From NCBI GenBank assembly GCA_021186555.1, contig JAJKFL010000042.1, positions 41,081,980 to 41,145,979 on the forward strand: a stretch of 64,000 nt of DNA, in the 5' to 3' direction. Shown piece after piece: positions 46,870-57,699 of this stretch; the stretch's first letter is position 1, and every line of letters begins with the position of its first letter. Origin of the DNA: Reticulitermes speratus (lineage: Eukaryota > Arthropoda > Insecta > Blattodea > Rhinotermitidae). Made by a program: the position numbers and the translations under genes. The notes beneath the pieces are model-generated. The model saw only the letters and a program-made list of their open reading frames with translations, ran no database searches and had not been told where the DNA came from.

Positions 46870-49090
46870 ACTTTCCATGGGCATAGGAAGGGACATTTTT
46901 AGCCTGTTTTCCATTTTTAAGTACATACAGGTTTAGGGTCTCATCATGTCCATACATGTCCATGTCTATGTGTCCATCTGTGTGTGTCTGCATGTGTGTG
47001 CTTGAGAGAGGCAGCATCACTCATGACACCTACACTGTAACATTGCAAACATCTGAGGTGGAATCAACACCAGCACCATTTAATGCAGTGTCCTGAAAAG
47101 TTATGTGATGCAGAATATTTAAAGGTTTACAATTTCCATTTATGTCATCCTTTTACATAATGTAAAACTACAACTAAAATCTGCTGGGCACATTATATGC
47201 ACACGGTTATGCCCGCTATTTGGTTTGTAGCAACGGAACTATGCAAGTTAAATGTGGCATGCAGTGGTATTACACACATATCTGCATACTGTGTACAGAA
47301 ATGCTGTGTTGGAACTTACAAACAGGTGACAGAGAAATCCACTGTGATTATATCTGACAACTTCATGCTACCGGAAATCTCAATGACAGATGCTATTCAA
47401 AGTGACCTGCAGACGCATCGCAGAGTAGCCTCCTCCGAGAGGTGTACAGTGCAATATTTGAGGTTCTCACAGCAGTGCTGATGAAGACTCAAGTCTTCTG
47501 GGATGTTATGCCATGCTGACTGGTAAACAGTTATGACTATTTACGAATTAATGTGATGTACCATCCCAGACAACTTGAAGATTCGAGTCCTCTGGAATGT
47601 TATACCAGAGGTACACATATTTTCCAAATATCTAGGAACGACCTAGTCACTTCAAAATTTTAGGTGCCAGAAGAGTGACACAAAGGAAGTTCCATACTGA
47701 GGACCCACAAATATTAGGTGACATCATATAAAATGTAGTTGGTTGGACAACTGGCACCTGGGATTTGTTCACCCAGGTTATGCCATGTCAACTGGTAGAC
47801 AGTTACAGTAACATCCCATAGGATTGACTCTTCAGCAATACTGCTGTAGAACCTCAAATCTCGCCATGTGAGTGCTTTAATGAACTGCACTAACATCCCA
47901 AAATGCATTCAAGCAAAGACAGAATACTTTATCGTGTCTCTGAACACCAAGGCTGTCATGCTAGTATTATCAGAAAAGAAACGACAATCCAATGGGATTT
48001 AGAATCCATCTGTCCCTTGCAATTCAACTTAACCTAGTTTACACAAGATTCTCGAAGTACTGACATCCTGCCTCAAGCATGCATCACACATTATGAGAAT
48101 GTATCCTGATAAACAGAGAAGCCCGCCTTAAAATATTAACAATTTCTCGTCAAACATAGTCTTTAGGTTGTTGCAAAAAATGCAGACTCTTCACATAAAC
48201 TCTGTTAGTTTGCTATGTGGGCTGTAGCACTCTTCTGCATGGAGCAATCATACACTTTCTCGTCCACTAAGTCCTTGAAGAATGGTGCCACATTTAATGG
48301 AACGTAACGGTCAGAATTTATTATTTCTTCAAAAAAACACAGACCCTATGATCTGGTGTGTACCCACTGCACATCAGTCTCGGACTCATGCAAAGAACTC
48401 AGTGAACAGCATGAGGATTTTCAGAACAACAATATTTATTGTTTTGGCAGTTTACAGGCTCACTTAATGCAAATCATGCCTCAGCCAAGAACACAAGTCT
48501 GAAATCAAGAAATCCATTGACTACCAATTCTTGAAGTAACCTGCAATACCAGTTTCTGCCTTCCCAAGCTGTAGGAAAGAGTTCTTTTACAGCTCTGCAC
48601 TTTGTATGGCTGTAGCTTTGAACTTCTGGTGCCATGTGAGCTGAGGATTTTGACATCACACTGGGAACAGCACACAGGCATGAAGAATTTTTAAGCTTCT
48701 TTTATATTATGTGCCAGTGTCATCCAATTTCTCTTCAGTTAAAACGTGATGGCTTTTCATTTTCTTTTTGTCCTGCACTAAACCTGTCATTCAAAATTTT
48801 TACATACTCCGTGTATTGCTCTTTTACATGGCACCATCGACACAGGCTATTTTTGACAATGGTAACACTTTCTGCATTACACATACTTAGCAACGGTACT
48901 GCAATTAAAATACTCTTTGCTCAACAAAATACATTTCACAAGTGCAGTAAGCCCACATGCATTCTACAAATCATAAAAGAAGATCATGCATCCAAAGCTT
49001 GCTTCAGATTGCAGCAGATGTAAGCTGGCTAGCAAGCATATATTATACATTTATATTATACGTTCTGAAGCTCTGGGACATTATACATGT
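46870..49090. other. CpG-poor stretch with old repeat fragments
   Basis: Holds only the GAAACGTC-family fragments at 47455-47900. I searched the minus strand here for the missing RBM42 terminal exon and found no match. Confidence 0.5.
47455..47900. mobile_element. Cluster of GAAACGTC-family fragments
   Basis: At least three partial copies: 47470-47535 (GAAGACTCAAGTCTTCTGGG), 47575-47615 (AGATTCGAGTCCTCTGGAAT) and 47755-47890. None keeps the core. Confidence 0.35.
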
Positions 49091-49114
49091 ACCAGCTTCA
49101 TAAAATGTACTTAC

Positions 49115-49309
49115 CATTCATCTCCTTCATAGCTTTGATGAAGTCCTGAGGATCCTTAAAGCTGACAAAACCAAATCCTTTGGTTTTATTCGACCGTTTG
49201 TCTCGTACCACTTTTGCCTTCAGGAAGGACTGATACTTGCTGAAAGCTCTTGTTAGAATTTCGTCTGTCACATCGTTACCCAAATCACCACAAAAAATTC
49301 GGAAATCAT
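49115..49309 (-). CDS. RBM42: RBM42 exon 5 (RRM domain)
   Basis: This exon encodes [19 protein letters not shown] through [10 protein letters not shown], almost a whole RRM. RNP2 (RIFCGDL) and RNP1 (KGFGFVSF) are intact, with the aromatic residues needed for RNA stacking. The acceptor ends TTCCAG and the donor is GTAAGT. One base (G of the next Gly codon) is left for a missing terminal exon. Confidence 0.96.
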
Positions 49310-52300
49310 CTGGAACAGGAGCATTATACATTTAATTGTAATAATCTATAAAAATATTTCGCTGTAAAACTGGAAAATTATTGATTCAAGTAAATATTAA
49401 TTAAACCTGATTAAGCAAACAACTGCACTGCACAGAGTAGAAACTAAAAATGCTTAAATTATAAAGCAAAGAGTAGAAACTAAAAATGCTTAAATTATAA
49501 AGCATAGAGTAGAAACTAAACATGCTTAAATTATAAAGCAAAAAGTAGAAACTAAAAATGCTTAAATTATAAAGCATAGAGTAGAAACTAAACATGCTTA
49601 AATTATAAAGCAAAGAGTAGAAACTAAAAATTCTTAAATTATAAAGCAAAGAGTAGAAACTAAAAATGCTTAAATTATAAAGCAAAGAGTAGAAACTAAA
49701 AATTCTTAAATTATAAAGCAAAGAGTAGAAACTAAAAATACTTTAATTATAAAGCAAAGAGTAGAAACTAAAAATGCTTGAATTATAAAGCACTGTAAAA
49801 AAACCGAATCAAAGTTCCTCTGATATTTACGATGTGAGAAACCGGCTGTTTACATTTGTAGGGCAGAAAAGAACACACAGCACAAAAACCCCAAAGATCA
49901 TAATCTAAATTCACAATTTATAAGATCCTCATATCTCATATAAATTATTAACCCCTTATGAACAATAAACAGATATTCCACAAAACACCCCCAACAAGCA
50001 GCACATTTAATTTCAAATTTAGCACTATTATTTTTGCGAAAATCATAAGATGTGTACTAGATGTCATTAACATATGGCCTACAACCAGAAGTACGCTTCA
50101 CATATATCATATGGCAGTTTATTAATTTAAGAGATCATAATCTTTACTTTAAACAATAAAATCTACCCAAAAGGGGTTAAGTTCTTATTTCTACTGTACT
50201 TCTGTACTTCCACACGATCATTGATAGATGAAGAGCTACCATAAACAGCAGCGACTCAGTTTAAGTACCAGTTTGACACTGCCCACAGAAGCTTCCACAT
50301 ACAAGTACAATGTGCTCTCCTGTAACCGCCTCCCTGGTTTAACCACTTTGATTGTAAAAAAACAAATACTGAGTGGAAATACTGACTTTAATACTGAATT
50401 TCAAACTTGCATTACATTATTATTACAGGTATTTAGAAATTATTATTGTACAATGTACCTATAAGTTACAAATCATTATTACATCTAGTAAATGCCAGTG
50501 TCATTTTTCACTCAGTGCTGCATTTATTTATTTATTCATTTATTTACTGTGTTTCTGGCATAACCAACTTTTTTACTATTGCCCCTTCACTCACTCCTGT
50601 TCACACGGATTAAGCAGCTGCCCAGCATATACAGAATGCACCCACACATACAAGCAAACGCACAGATACACACACAGAGATTAGTGATGATCACGACAGT
50701 CCATTTCACAAGTACCATTCATTACAAAATCCTGAAAAGTAGCCCATGTTTTACAGAAGAATAAACCACAGTGAAATACCAGTAACCCAGACAATTGCAC
50801 TCACCATCTTCCCACTCCATCAGTGAATTATCTTCCCATATTTGTCCACCAGCCATGCGAATCATCTTCTTGTTTCTCTTCTCCTTTTTACGTCCTGGTG
50901 TAGGAGTTGCTTCCTCTGTAGTTCCTGACTGCAGTGACCCAGGACCAACAGACACCATCACTGTGCTTGCTTTCACCCTCTCAGCCATATCTCGTGCACG
51001 AGACATGTCTTGAGAAATCCCTACAGTCTTCTCATTAACACCCTTATTCTTCTTGTTACCTTTACGTTGATCATCTCCTGCTTCTGTTTCTGACTTAAAT
51101 CCAGATAGCTTTGCAAGATACAGCTTCGGTGTAGCACTACAAACAAAAAGTATGTGCGGCATTACCAGCATAAACGGTTGAACAAAAATGTCCAAGTGTT
51201 GGGCCAATGGCAAGCAAAACAAACCATGTAATGCTACATAACAGAAGATTCCTAAAAACAAATTCCTTCACGACCAACACAGAGTAATCATACAATAATC
51301 ATACAAAATGCTGCAACTGATTTGAAAAGCATTAACATGTTACTCTGAAACAGCAACCTACAACATGCAACACCACTAACCTTACAATAGCAGATATCTG
51401 AGGTTGAGGTGGAGGCATCGAAGTTGGCATATGTTCCACAGGCATCACCTGGGGCCCAGGACCAGTACCAGGACCAGGGCCTTGGGGACCCATGAAAGGA
51501 GGACCTGGATGAGTCATGTTAGGAGGACCCAAGAATGGTGGAGGAGGAGGTGGAGGAGGAGGAGGGCCGGCCATCATTGGTCCAGGCGGACCCATGCCAA
51601 CAGGACGCATTTCTGAAATCAAGACAAACACACAGAATTAGGCACAGACATGAATTTTTATCCTCCCTTCCCATCTAAAAAGGAAAAATTAAAGCTTCTG
51701 AGATGACCATGCTATCTGTGTGTGTGTTTGTATGTCTCCTTGACCACTCACCAATAAGGGTGTCAAGATGTAACAAGCAGATTTGGAAGAACAAAATAAT
51801 CTGTCGGTTGTTTAACAACTGCAGAACGTACTTAGTGCTGACAATGTTACAAGATGATAATACTTAATGAACTTGAAAGGAATGTCACATAAGCATTTCA
51901 AGTTATTATCGTGGCAGTTACTTGAAGGGACTGGGGAAAACTATAACAACGTCACTTCAGATGGTCAGCATTCCAGCCAAGGTACAAACCAGGCATTTTG
52001 CAAATACAAGTTACAATACAAATAAATATACTTCCTAAGCAGACTTGCCAGATCAAACTCATGACAATACTTTGTACCTTAAACATGACAGTACTCTTCT
52101 TTACTGTGTATCACAAAATTATTTTATGTACACACTACTCCACACCATCATTATACACTGTCAGGTGGCTTATCATATCACACAGTGTCACTGGATGCTA
52201 TCACCTTATGTACATTCAGTTTCATAACAATGTAACTGCAAAGTGATGGTAAACAGAGGTGAATTAGCAAAGGGAAAGAGCCTACTTCCACAAGCAGGTA

Positions 52301-55300
52301 TAGAAACACATTCCTCACTAAATGCAAACTTTGTTCTCCAGGGTCTGACATCTATTTGCCACAGAGTTTCTATTTCACTAAGTTCAACAGTTTCTTATCA
52401 GCATGGGTAATGAAGACAAACAGCAAAATTTACTTAATGAACTAACCCTTCAATGATGGCTTCAGTGCACTGTACAGACCTTCAGTTCAACATATACTGC
52501 CAATCTCTGGGCACCACACCATTGCAAATGCATTTAAGTAAGTTTAAAACCTCTCCATTCTGGACAGCAGTTGAAATTTAAACCCCAGTGACTTTCAAGA
52601 GTTAAGTAATGAGGCACAGAAGTGCTGGTTTTTGGACTGCCTCCATGGCATAGCATTCCAGACAGAAGACAATGTTTCAGATAGTGATCTTAGGTTGTGT
52701 ATATATGTATATATGTGTATATATGTATTTATTTAAATATGTGCAACATGTTTCAGCTTTCTTAAGAAGCCGCAACATGTTGCAATATAACTTATAATAT
52801 AAAGTAAAATATTACAAAAATTGTTGTGATTGAATGCCCTTATTTCTCCGTTATCATTTATGTACCACAATGGGATGTCCCATGTAAAGAAAAGCAGTTC
52901 ACTGTAAGGAAAAATATATAATATAAAATATTTATACCACTTATTACAGCAATTTTTTTTAATACTGTTTTCAATATATGAATAAAAAGAAAACATTTTA
53001 AAAATGGTCTCCAAATGTCAGATCTGATATGCTCCAAACAAAAAACTGGAGGTTTCAAAACTTGTTAAGAATTTGCAATACACAGTGTGTACAAAGTCCT
53101 AAATTGATTCATTATTATACATGTTGAGCCTGATGCAATGAAAAGAAGAGACAAGAACAGGCCGCAACGGTAAGATATATCTGTAAGAATAGACAATGTT
53201 TTCCACCAACTAAATGCACTTGTTATAAAAACACTAAAATATTCTAAAACTGTTTGATAAAAAGCCCCGACATGTTTCGGCTCACTAATGAGCCATCCTC
53301 AGGGGGTCACAACTGACTGTTCTCAAAACGCGTACATATGTTTATCCTCTGTTGTGACCCCCTGAGAATGGCTCATTAGTGAGCCGAAACATGTCGGGGC
53401 TTTTTATCAAACAGTTCTAGAATATTTTAGTGTTTTTATAACAAGTGCATTTAGTTGGTGGAAAACATTGTCTATACTTGAAAAATGCACGGTGAAAACA
53501 GAATAAAAAAAATATCTGTAAGAAATATGCCAAAATACAGTGAACTGCCTTAAATTCAGAACAAATATTAAACCTAGTGTTGTATCACCTAAACACATTC
53601 TGCAGGAAACTTGTAAATACAGACTCCAAAGTCCTTGACAATACTCACGATGCCTAACTGGTGGGCCACGCTGAACCTGATGTGGTATAAGTAGTGGTGG
53701 TGGGGGTGGAGGTGGTGGGGGAATTCCAGGGAAAGTTGGTACAGATGGAGGCATCATGGGTGGAAACCCCATGGGAGGACAAGCTGGAAACTCAGGTCCT
53801 GGTGCTACTGGAGGTAGAGTCTGCTGCTCCTCCAGCTGTCGCTGTACTTGAGTATATGTATTTGATCCAATAACTGGCCGTGGTGCAATTGCTGGAGGTG
53901 GAGGTGGAGGAGGAAGAATAGGCAGAGCAATTTCTGCTTCAAACCTACAAAAGAAATAGAAAGTAAAGTCACCAGTAAGTAAGGAGGTTATGATTAATCA
54001 AATCACAAGGCAATGAATGCACAGAGTGCTTCGTATGCAGCAGCTGAATGGAAAATTGTAAACATTCATGATAAAACAGAAAAATATTAGACAAAGTTGG
54101 AAAATTACATGTCATATCACAGGTTCCATACACATACAAAGGCATATCCAAAAGTTACTGAACTTGCCTCTAGGACCACGAACACCTTCCTGCCAATAGG
54201 TGTCATAATATTGTTATATTTTGAGTCAGTCTAGTAAAAGTAAAGGTAAAGTTCACCCTAGAACAGGCCATGAAGGCCCAAAGGGGGAGCAGAGGTATAG
54301 CTACACTCTTTCTACAACCTTGGCACTAGATGGGGGTGGGTGGCCAACGCCACGCCTGACAGATTTATCCCCGGGAAAGAGACCTGTTACCCACTGTACA
54401 GAAGGTGGGGTGATCCCCAGGGCCAGTCTGGATGCGTGCGGAAAATCTCGCCCACCAACGGGATTCAACCCCAGACCACTCAGCCTGTAGCAAGTCGCTA
54501 TACAGACTACACTATGAGTCAGTCTAGTGAGTTTTGCAATCATAACCCTCTGTGTTGCTTCTCAGTGGGTGTTTACTGCCACGTATGTTAAGTATGATCT
54601 ACGATTTTATAATGGCCAATTTACAGGAACAATGCATTTCCGTTAAGTTTTGCTTCAAACTTAGAAAAACTGCACTGGAAACACACCAAATGCTCAAAAC
54701 AATTTTCAGTGATAATGTCACAGACAGAACACAGTCTTTTGAGTGGTTTTCTCCATTTGAACACAAGTAAACTTCAGTTGAAGATGGTGAGCATTCAGAT
54801 CTTCCCTCCAAAGGTGTGGACGGACTGTGACAGCATTGTTCACCAGAAATTTGTTCCTCCAGGCCAGTTAAACAGCATTAATACTGGGAGATTTTGCAAC
54901 ATCTGCAGCAGCAAGTCTGACAGAAACATCTGGAAGGATGGCAGAACCACAACTGATTGATCTACCATGACAATATACTTGTGTACACTGCTTTGTCAAT
55001 GCAGCCACTTCTGGCTGCTAAGAACATCGCTTTCGTCCCCCACCCTCCTTAGTGGATTAATTTATCCCCTTGTGATTTCAGTCTTGTTTCTGAGAGTGAA
55101 AATGCAGCTGTGAGAGCAATGTTTACAGGATGTCCCTGAAATTCATAAACAATTGCTGACCGCCCCACATGAGATTCCAGAAATTTAATTCCAGCAGTGG
55201 CAGAAATGCTGGACCCATTACATAAACTTGGAAGGGAACTACCTTAAAGCAACAACAATGACCAATTCCAAAAGTAAGTACACATTTGGGAACTTGTTTA

Positions 55301-56772
55301 TATGCTGTCATATGCTCATGGTGTCCTCTTTGGTAGATGATATGAATATCACCTAAACAGAGAAACTTAACAAAACATAATATATTAATGTCCCCAGCGA
55401 CTACAACTTTCGTGAACTGTTGTCAACATACTGAATATTTACCACAACATATCTAAACACACATTTCTGGTCTTCAAGTATATTAGCAGTCCATGTTGTA
55501 CAACCTGGACCACTTACCAATGACAGCAAAGGCTCTGAATGTACAATTTCATAACAATGCTTATACAACAGACTGACTAATAGAGGGAAATACCAAATAG
55601 GCTGATGTACAGTTGCATAATGATCCAATACAATGCATGTAAGAAGTCTTTTGTCTTGACAGATACACATCAGTCTTGTTCCACTCTGTTTTAATTTACA
55701 CTGCTGTCCAACTACAATGTAGTTTGCTCTGAATATTATGGTACTCTTTGGATGCTGAGCTGAATACTGGCTTCATGCTCCCGAAAAAAACATCACCACA
55801 GGTCTCACAGTATAGACCATACAGATCGCAATACTATATGCACCCAGTGACACATGCACATACACACACATTTCAGCTAGGTGAACAAAGATAAAAATCC
55901 ATTGACCAACATCTGTTACATCCCTATTTTAAAACTGAGTATTAAAAAAATGCCTAGCAAAGATCCAAAATAATGAGACACATACAGGTAGACCTATTCA
56001 TCCTTTATCCAGAATGCTTGGGACTTGGGGGGTTTTCTGGATAAGGGATTTGTCCACAATTTGGAGCACCATGACCAAAATCTACTAAAGCACACTTAGA
56101 AATTTAAAAAAAGACTGCCTTCAAAATGAAGGTATGATGAGTTCATTAACATCAGTTATGAAGCACCATCTGAAGAGATGTCATCAGAAACAAAGTGCCA
56201 GCCTTGGAATTATTTGGCACTAATCTTCACATACTGGAAAATTGGATAAAAGATAACATACTTATGTTATAGTAATAAAACTATCAAAAAACATTACATA
56301 AAATTTCAACGTAATTAAAATTAACTTCACCTTTCATGTTATCACATAAAATGTAGTACTGTGGGTTTCGCCAGTTATCTCCCACACTCCCAACCCCTGT
56401 GCCATGTCAATTCCGCACAGTACATAACCACATAAAACTTAGAGACTTCACGAACATTATAATTCTTTTTGATACGCCAGGAAGACATTTACAAGCAGGT
56501 AAACGCATGTAAAATAAGCCACGAAAAGTTGAGGTTAAATTCGAACATCTTCGACCGTCGGAATTATTTGTGTGATAATTCATACTTAGTAACTGCTAAT
56601 AACACTGTATAACATACAAACACCTTACGTAATTATGTACAGAAATACGACACACAACTACGCAAATAAAATGTAGTAGAGGTTATAAGTGCCTAACCTA
56701 ACAGAAATAATCTTACCTATTCATCTCATCCTCCATATGTTGTTTCAGTTTTTCATCATTTATTCCCGTCAT
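49115..56772 (-). CDS. RBM42: RBM42 RNA-binding protein, five of its exons (3' end missing)
   Basis: RBM42 is a nuclear RNA-binding protein linked to splicing and hnRNP K. Five minus-strand exons join with matching phases and consensus GT-AG introns: 56772-56717, 53944-53649, 51612-51381, 51136-50805 and 49309-49115. They give 370 codons plus one base. The order matches the family: a short acidic/basic N-terminus (residues 1-19), a proline-rich half with runs of nine to ten prolines and the conserved SNTYTQVQ motif, a charged lysine-rich linker, then an RRM. The RRM has RNP2 (RIFCGDL) and RNP1 (KGFGFVSF). The family normally ends about 35-45 residues later with a basic tail starting GKYVGSRPIKLRKS. 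I searched this window by eye for that exon and did not find it, so the last intron either exceeds the window or hides a diverged exon. Introns are about 2.8, 2.0, 0.24 and 1.5 kb. Identification is firm. Confidence 0.95.
49432..49795. repeat. Tandem array in RBM42 intron 4, 36-bp unit, 10 copies
   Basis: Unit AAATTATAAAGCAAAGAG plus TAGAAACTAAAAATGCTT. The length is a multiple of 3, giving an open minus-strand frame ([11 protein letters not shown] repeats) that is not coding. Confidence 0.93.
50805..51136 (-). CDS. RBM42: RBM42 exon 4 (charged linker)
   Basis: The acceptor ends TTGTAG and the donor is GTGAGT. The 110 codons include a lysine-rich stretch ([12 protein letters not shown]) and end ...[15 protein letters not shown], which matches the WEDPSLLEWDADDF segment just before the RRM in vertebrate RBM42. 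The split Asp codon joins it directly to the RRM exon. Confidence 0.92.
51381..51612 (-). CDS. RBM42: RBM42 exon 3 (proline/glycine/methionine-rich)
   Basis: The acceptor ends TTTCAG. The donor is GTTAGT at 51380; an alternative GTAAGG five bases upstream breaks the phase. The exon encodes 76 codons of low-complexity Pro/Gly/Met sequence with a ten-proline run, ending ...PQISAIV. It is spliced to exon 4 by a shared Ser codon. Confidence 0.88.
53265..53308 (-). ncRNA. Hammerhead ribozyme, intact core, sense in RBM42 intron 2
   Basis: On the minus strand: CCCC, CUGAGGA (53302-53296), U, stem II GGCTC-ATTAGT-GAGCC, GAA (53278-53276), palindromic ACATGT, C, then GGGG. Stem I is CCCC/GGGG, with predicted cleavage after C53269. 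All nucleotides of the hammerhead core (CUGANGA, GAAA, UH) are present. Its partner lies in the other arm of the same inverted repeat. Confidence 0.87.
53357..53399 (+). ncRNA. Hammerhead ribozyme, one core change
   Basis: Plus-strand partner of the motif at 53265, with identical stem II and ACATGT stem III. The core reads CUGAGAA, so the invariant G8 is A and activity should be lost. Confidence 0.65.
53649..53944 (-). CDS. RBM42: RBM42 exon 2 (proline-rich)
   Basis: The acceptor ends TTGTAG and the donor is GTGAGT. One base completes the exon 1 codon (Arg), 98 codons follow, and one base carries over. Two polyproline stretches flank the conserved [19 protein letters not shown] segment, the clearest RBM42 signature outside the RRM. 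Confidence 0.92.
54236..54514 (-). mobile_element. SINE family A in RBM42 intron 1, with target-site duplications
   Basis: Flanked by perfect 14-bp TGAGTCAGTCTAGT at 54222-54235 and 54515-54528. Many CpG positions of the family have become TpG or CpA. It is in the sense direction of the host gene. Confidence 0.9.
54550..56716. other. Remainder of RBM42 intron 1
   Basis: CpG-poor intron sequence. A piece at about 54600-54960 (CTGCACTGGAAACACACCAA, GAGTGGTTTTCTCC, ATGGTGAGCATTCAGATC) resembles the N-terminal region of a mariner-type transposase read on the plus strand. Decayed; not called firmly. Confidence 0.35.
56717..56772 (-). CDS. RBM42: RBM42 exon 1 (start codon)
   Basis: The exon reads ATG then [17 protein letters not shown], followed by two bases (AG) before donor GTAAGA. 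This matches the family's charged N-terminal opening (ERLKEMEAEM-like in vertebrates). The ATG is the only in-frame start upstream of the next exon's phase. Confidence 0.88.
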
Positions 56773-57480
56773 TTTTTACTATTGTACTGTGCCGGCGTCT
56801 CAATATAATATTGGGTGTTCTAATGCGAAACTACAAAATACAGCACGAAACAATAATGCGAAACCCAGCCCACCACATTTAACATATTAAATCCAACGTA
56901 AACAGCAATAATGCTTCTTGTCCTTATATCTTCCGTTCAGAATAAATACCACAACAGGGAGATGAACGCTAACCAAAACACAGTGACTATACTTCTCTTT
57001 TACCCTAAGCCAACACCAACTTATGTGAATGGTTATATGGAAAATAAATTATTTACGTCATTTAAACGTTCTCATACGTCTATGTTCTGTGTAAGGCAAA
57101 GGTTATATTACGTAGTTCCCTCCCGCGGTCGGTAATTCGTGGCTGGCAGAGAATGGCTTCCCATTCATTGTATGAGATGGGGTATATAAAATTCAAACAT
57201 GGAGAGCCCATCCCAAGTGCTAAAATACAAGATAAGGAAACACAGATTCAGAATATAAAACAAACACCAGTTCCTCTCGGCCTGTTATGTTCCTCACAAA
57301 CATGAATCATAAACGATAGCTATTAAATCCGTGGTTGTTAGCATCTCTGCTTTCCCGTTTATTTTACCGCGAGGTTTAAATTCGCATGACTGCATTATCC
57401 CCATAATCACAAATGTAGGTAGTCTTTTGGTTTGGTTCCCTAAACAACATGGTGAATTGACCCCTCTATCAAGGCCAAAA
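56773..57480 (-). promoter_or_regulatory. Putative RBM42 5' UTR and promoter, CpG-richer
   Basis: Upstream of the start codon, CpG is locally frequent (near 56540-56570, 56790-56860, 57050-57135 and 57360-57375), unlike the CpG-poor DNA on both sides. That pattern fits an unmethylated promoter of a broadly expressed gene. No TATA box is convincing. A 74-codon plus-strand frame at 56911 has no recognisable product and is not called. Confidence 0.45.
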
Positions 57481-57641
57481 CATGAAGTCTAATTACAATT
57501 TAATGGAGTATTCAAACCAAGAAAGTCTGAATAACAGTTTGTCAATAAACAAGAGCATTATATTATACATCCCGTGCATTTCATTAATTAGTTAATAATT
57601 ACGTACCAACGAATGCACTACACTGTTTTTATGATTTCAGT

Positions 57642-57681
57642 ACCTACATATGTTTCGGCACTTTTGTGCCATCCTCAGGGT
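57642..57681 (-). ncRNA. Hammerhead ribozyme, intact core, single
   Basis: Minus strand: ACC, CUGAGGA (57678-57672), U, stem II GGCAC-AAAA-GTGCC, GAA, palindromic ACATATGT, A, then GGT. The core is complete. Stem I is short (ACC/GGT). No second arm is seen nearby. Confidence 0.72.
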
Positions 57682-57699
57682 TTGCCGTCGAAAGTTCAC

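Larger units (their letters stand above)
53190..53474. mobile_element. Inverted-repeat hammerhead element in RBM42 intron 2
   Basis: Two arms of 124 bp (53190-53313 and 53351-53474) are nearly perfect inverted copies around a 37-bp spacer. Each arm carries a hammerhead motif reading outwards, followed by an AT-rich tail containing TTTTTATCAAACAG. A transcript through the intron could form a very stable 124-bp hairpin. Confidence 0.85.

Noticed and set aside
47470..47515. Hammerhead at CTGATGAAGACTCAAGTCTT
   Set aside because: CUGAUGA is followed by a good hairpin but then UGGGAU instead of GAAA; it is the usual body of the older repeat.
47580..47625. RBM42 terminal exon (minus strand reads GGAAAATATGTG, that is GKYV)
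   Set aside because: The next residues are YLWYNIPED, not GSRPIKLRKS, there is no acceptor, and the segment belongs to a repeat family.
49401..49721. 106-codon minus frame in RBM42 intron 4
   Set aside because: Translation of the 36-bp tandem array between two well-defined exons.
52738..52780. Hammerhead at ACATGTTTCAGC...GCCGCAACATG
   Set aside because: It has a hairpin, GAAACATGT and symmetrical ends, but no CUGANGA box before the hairpin.
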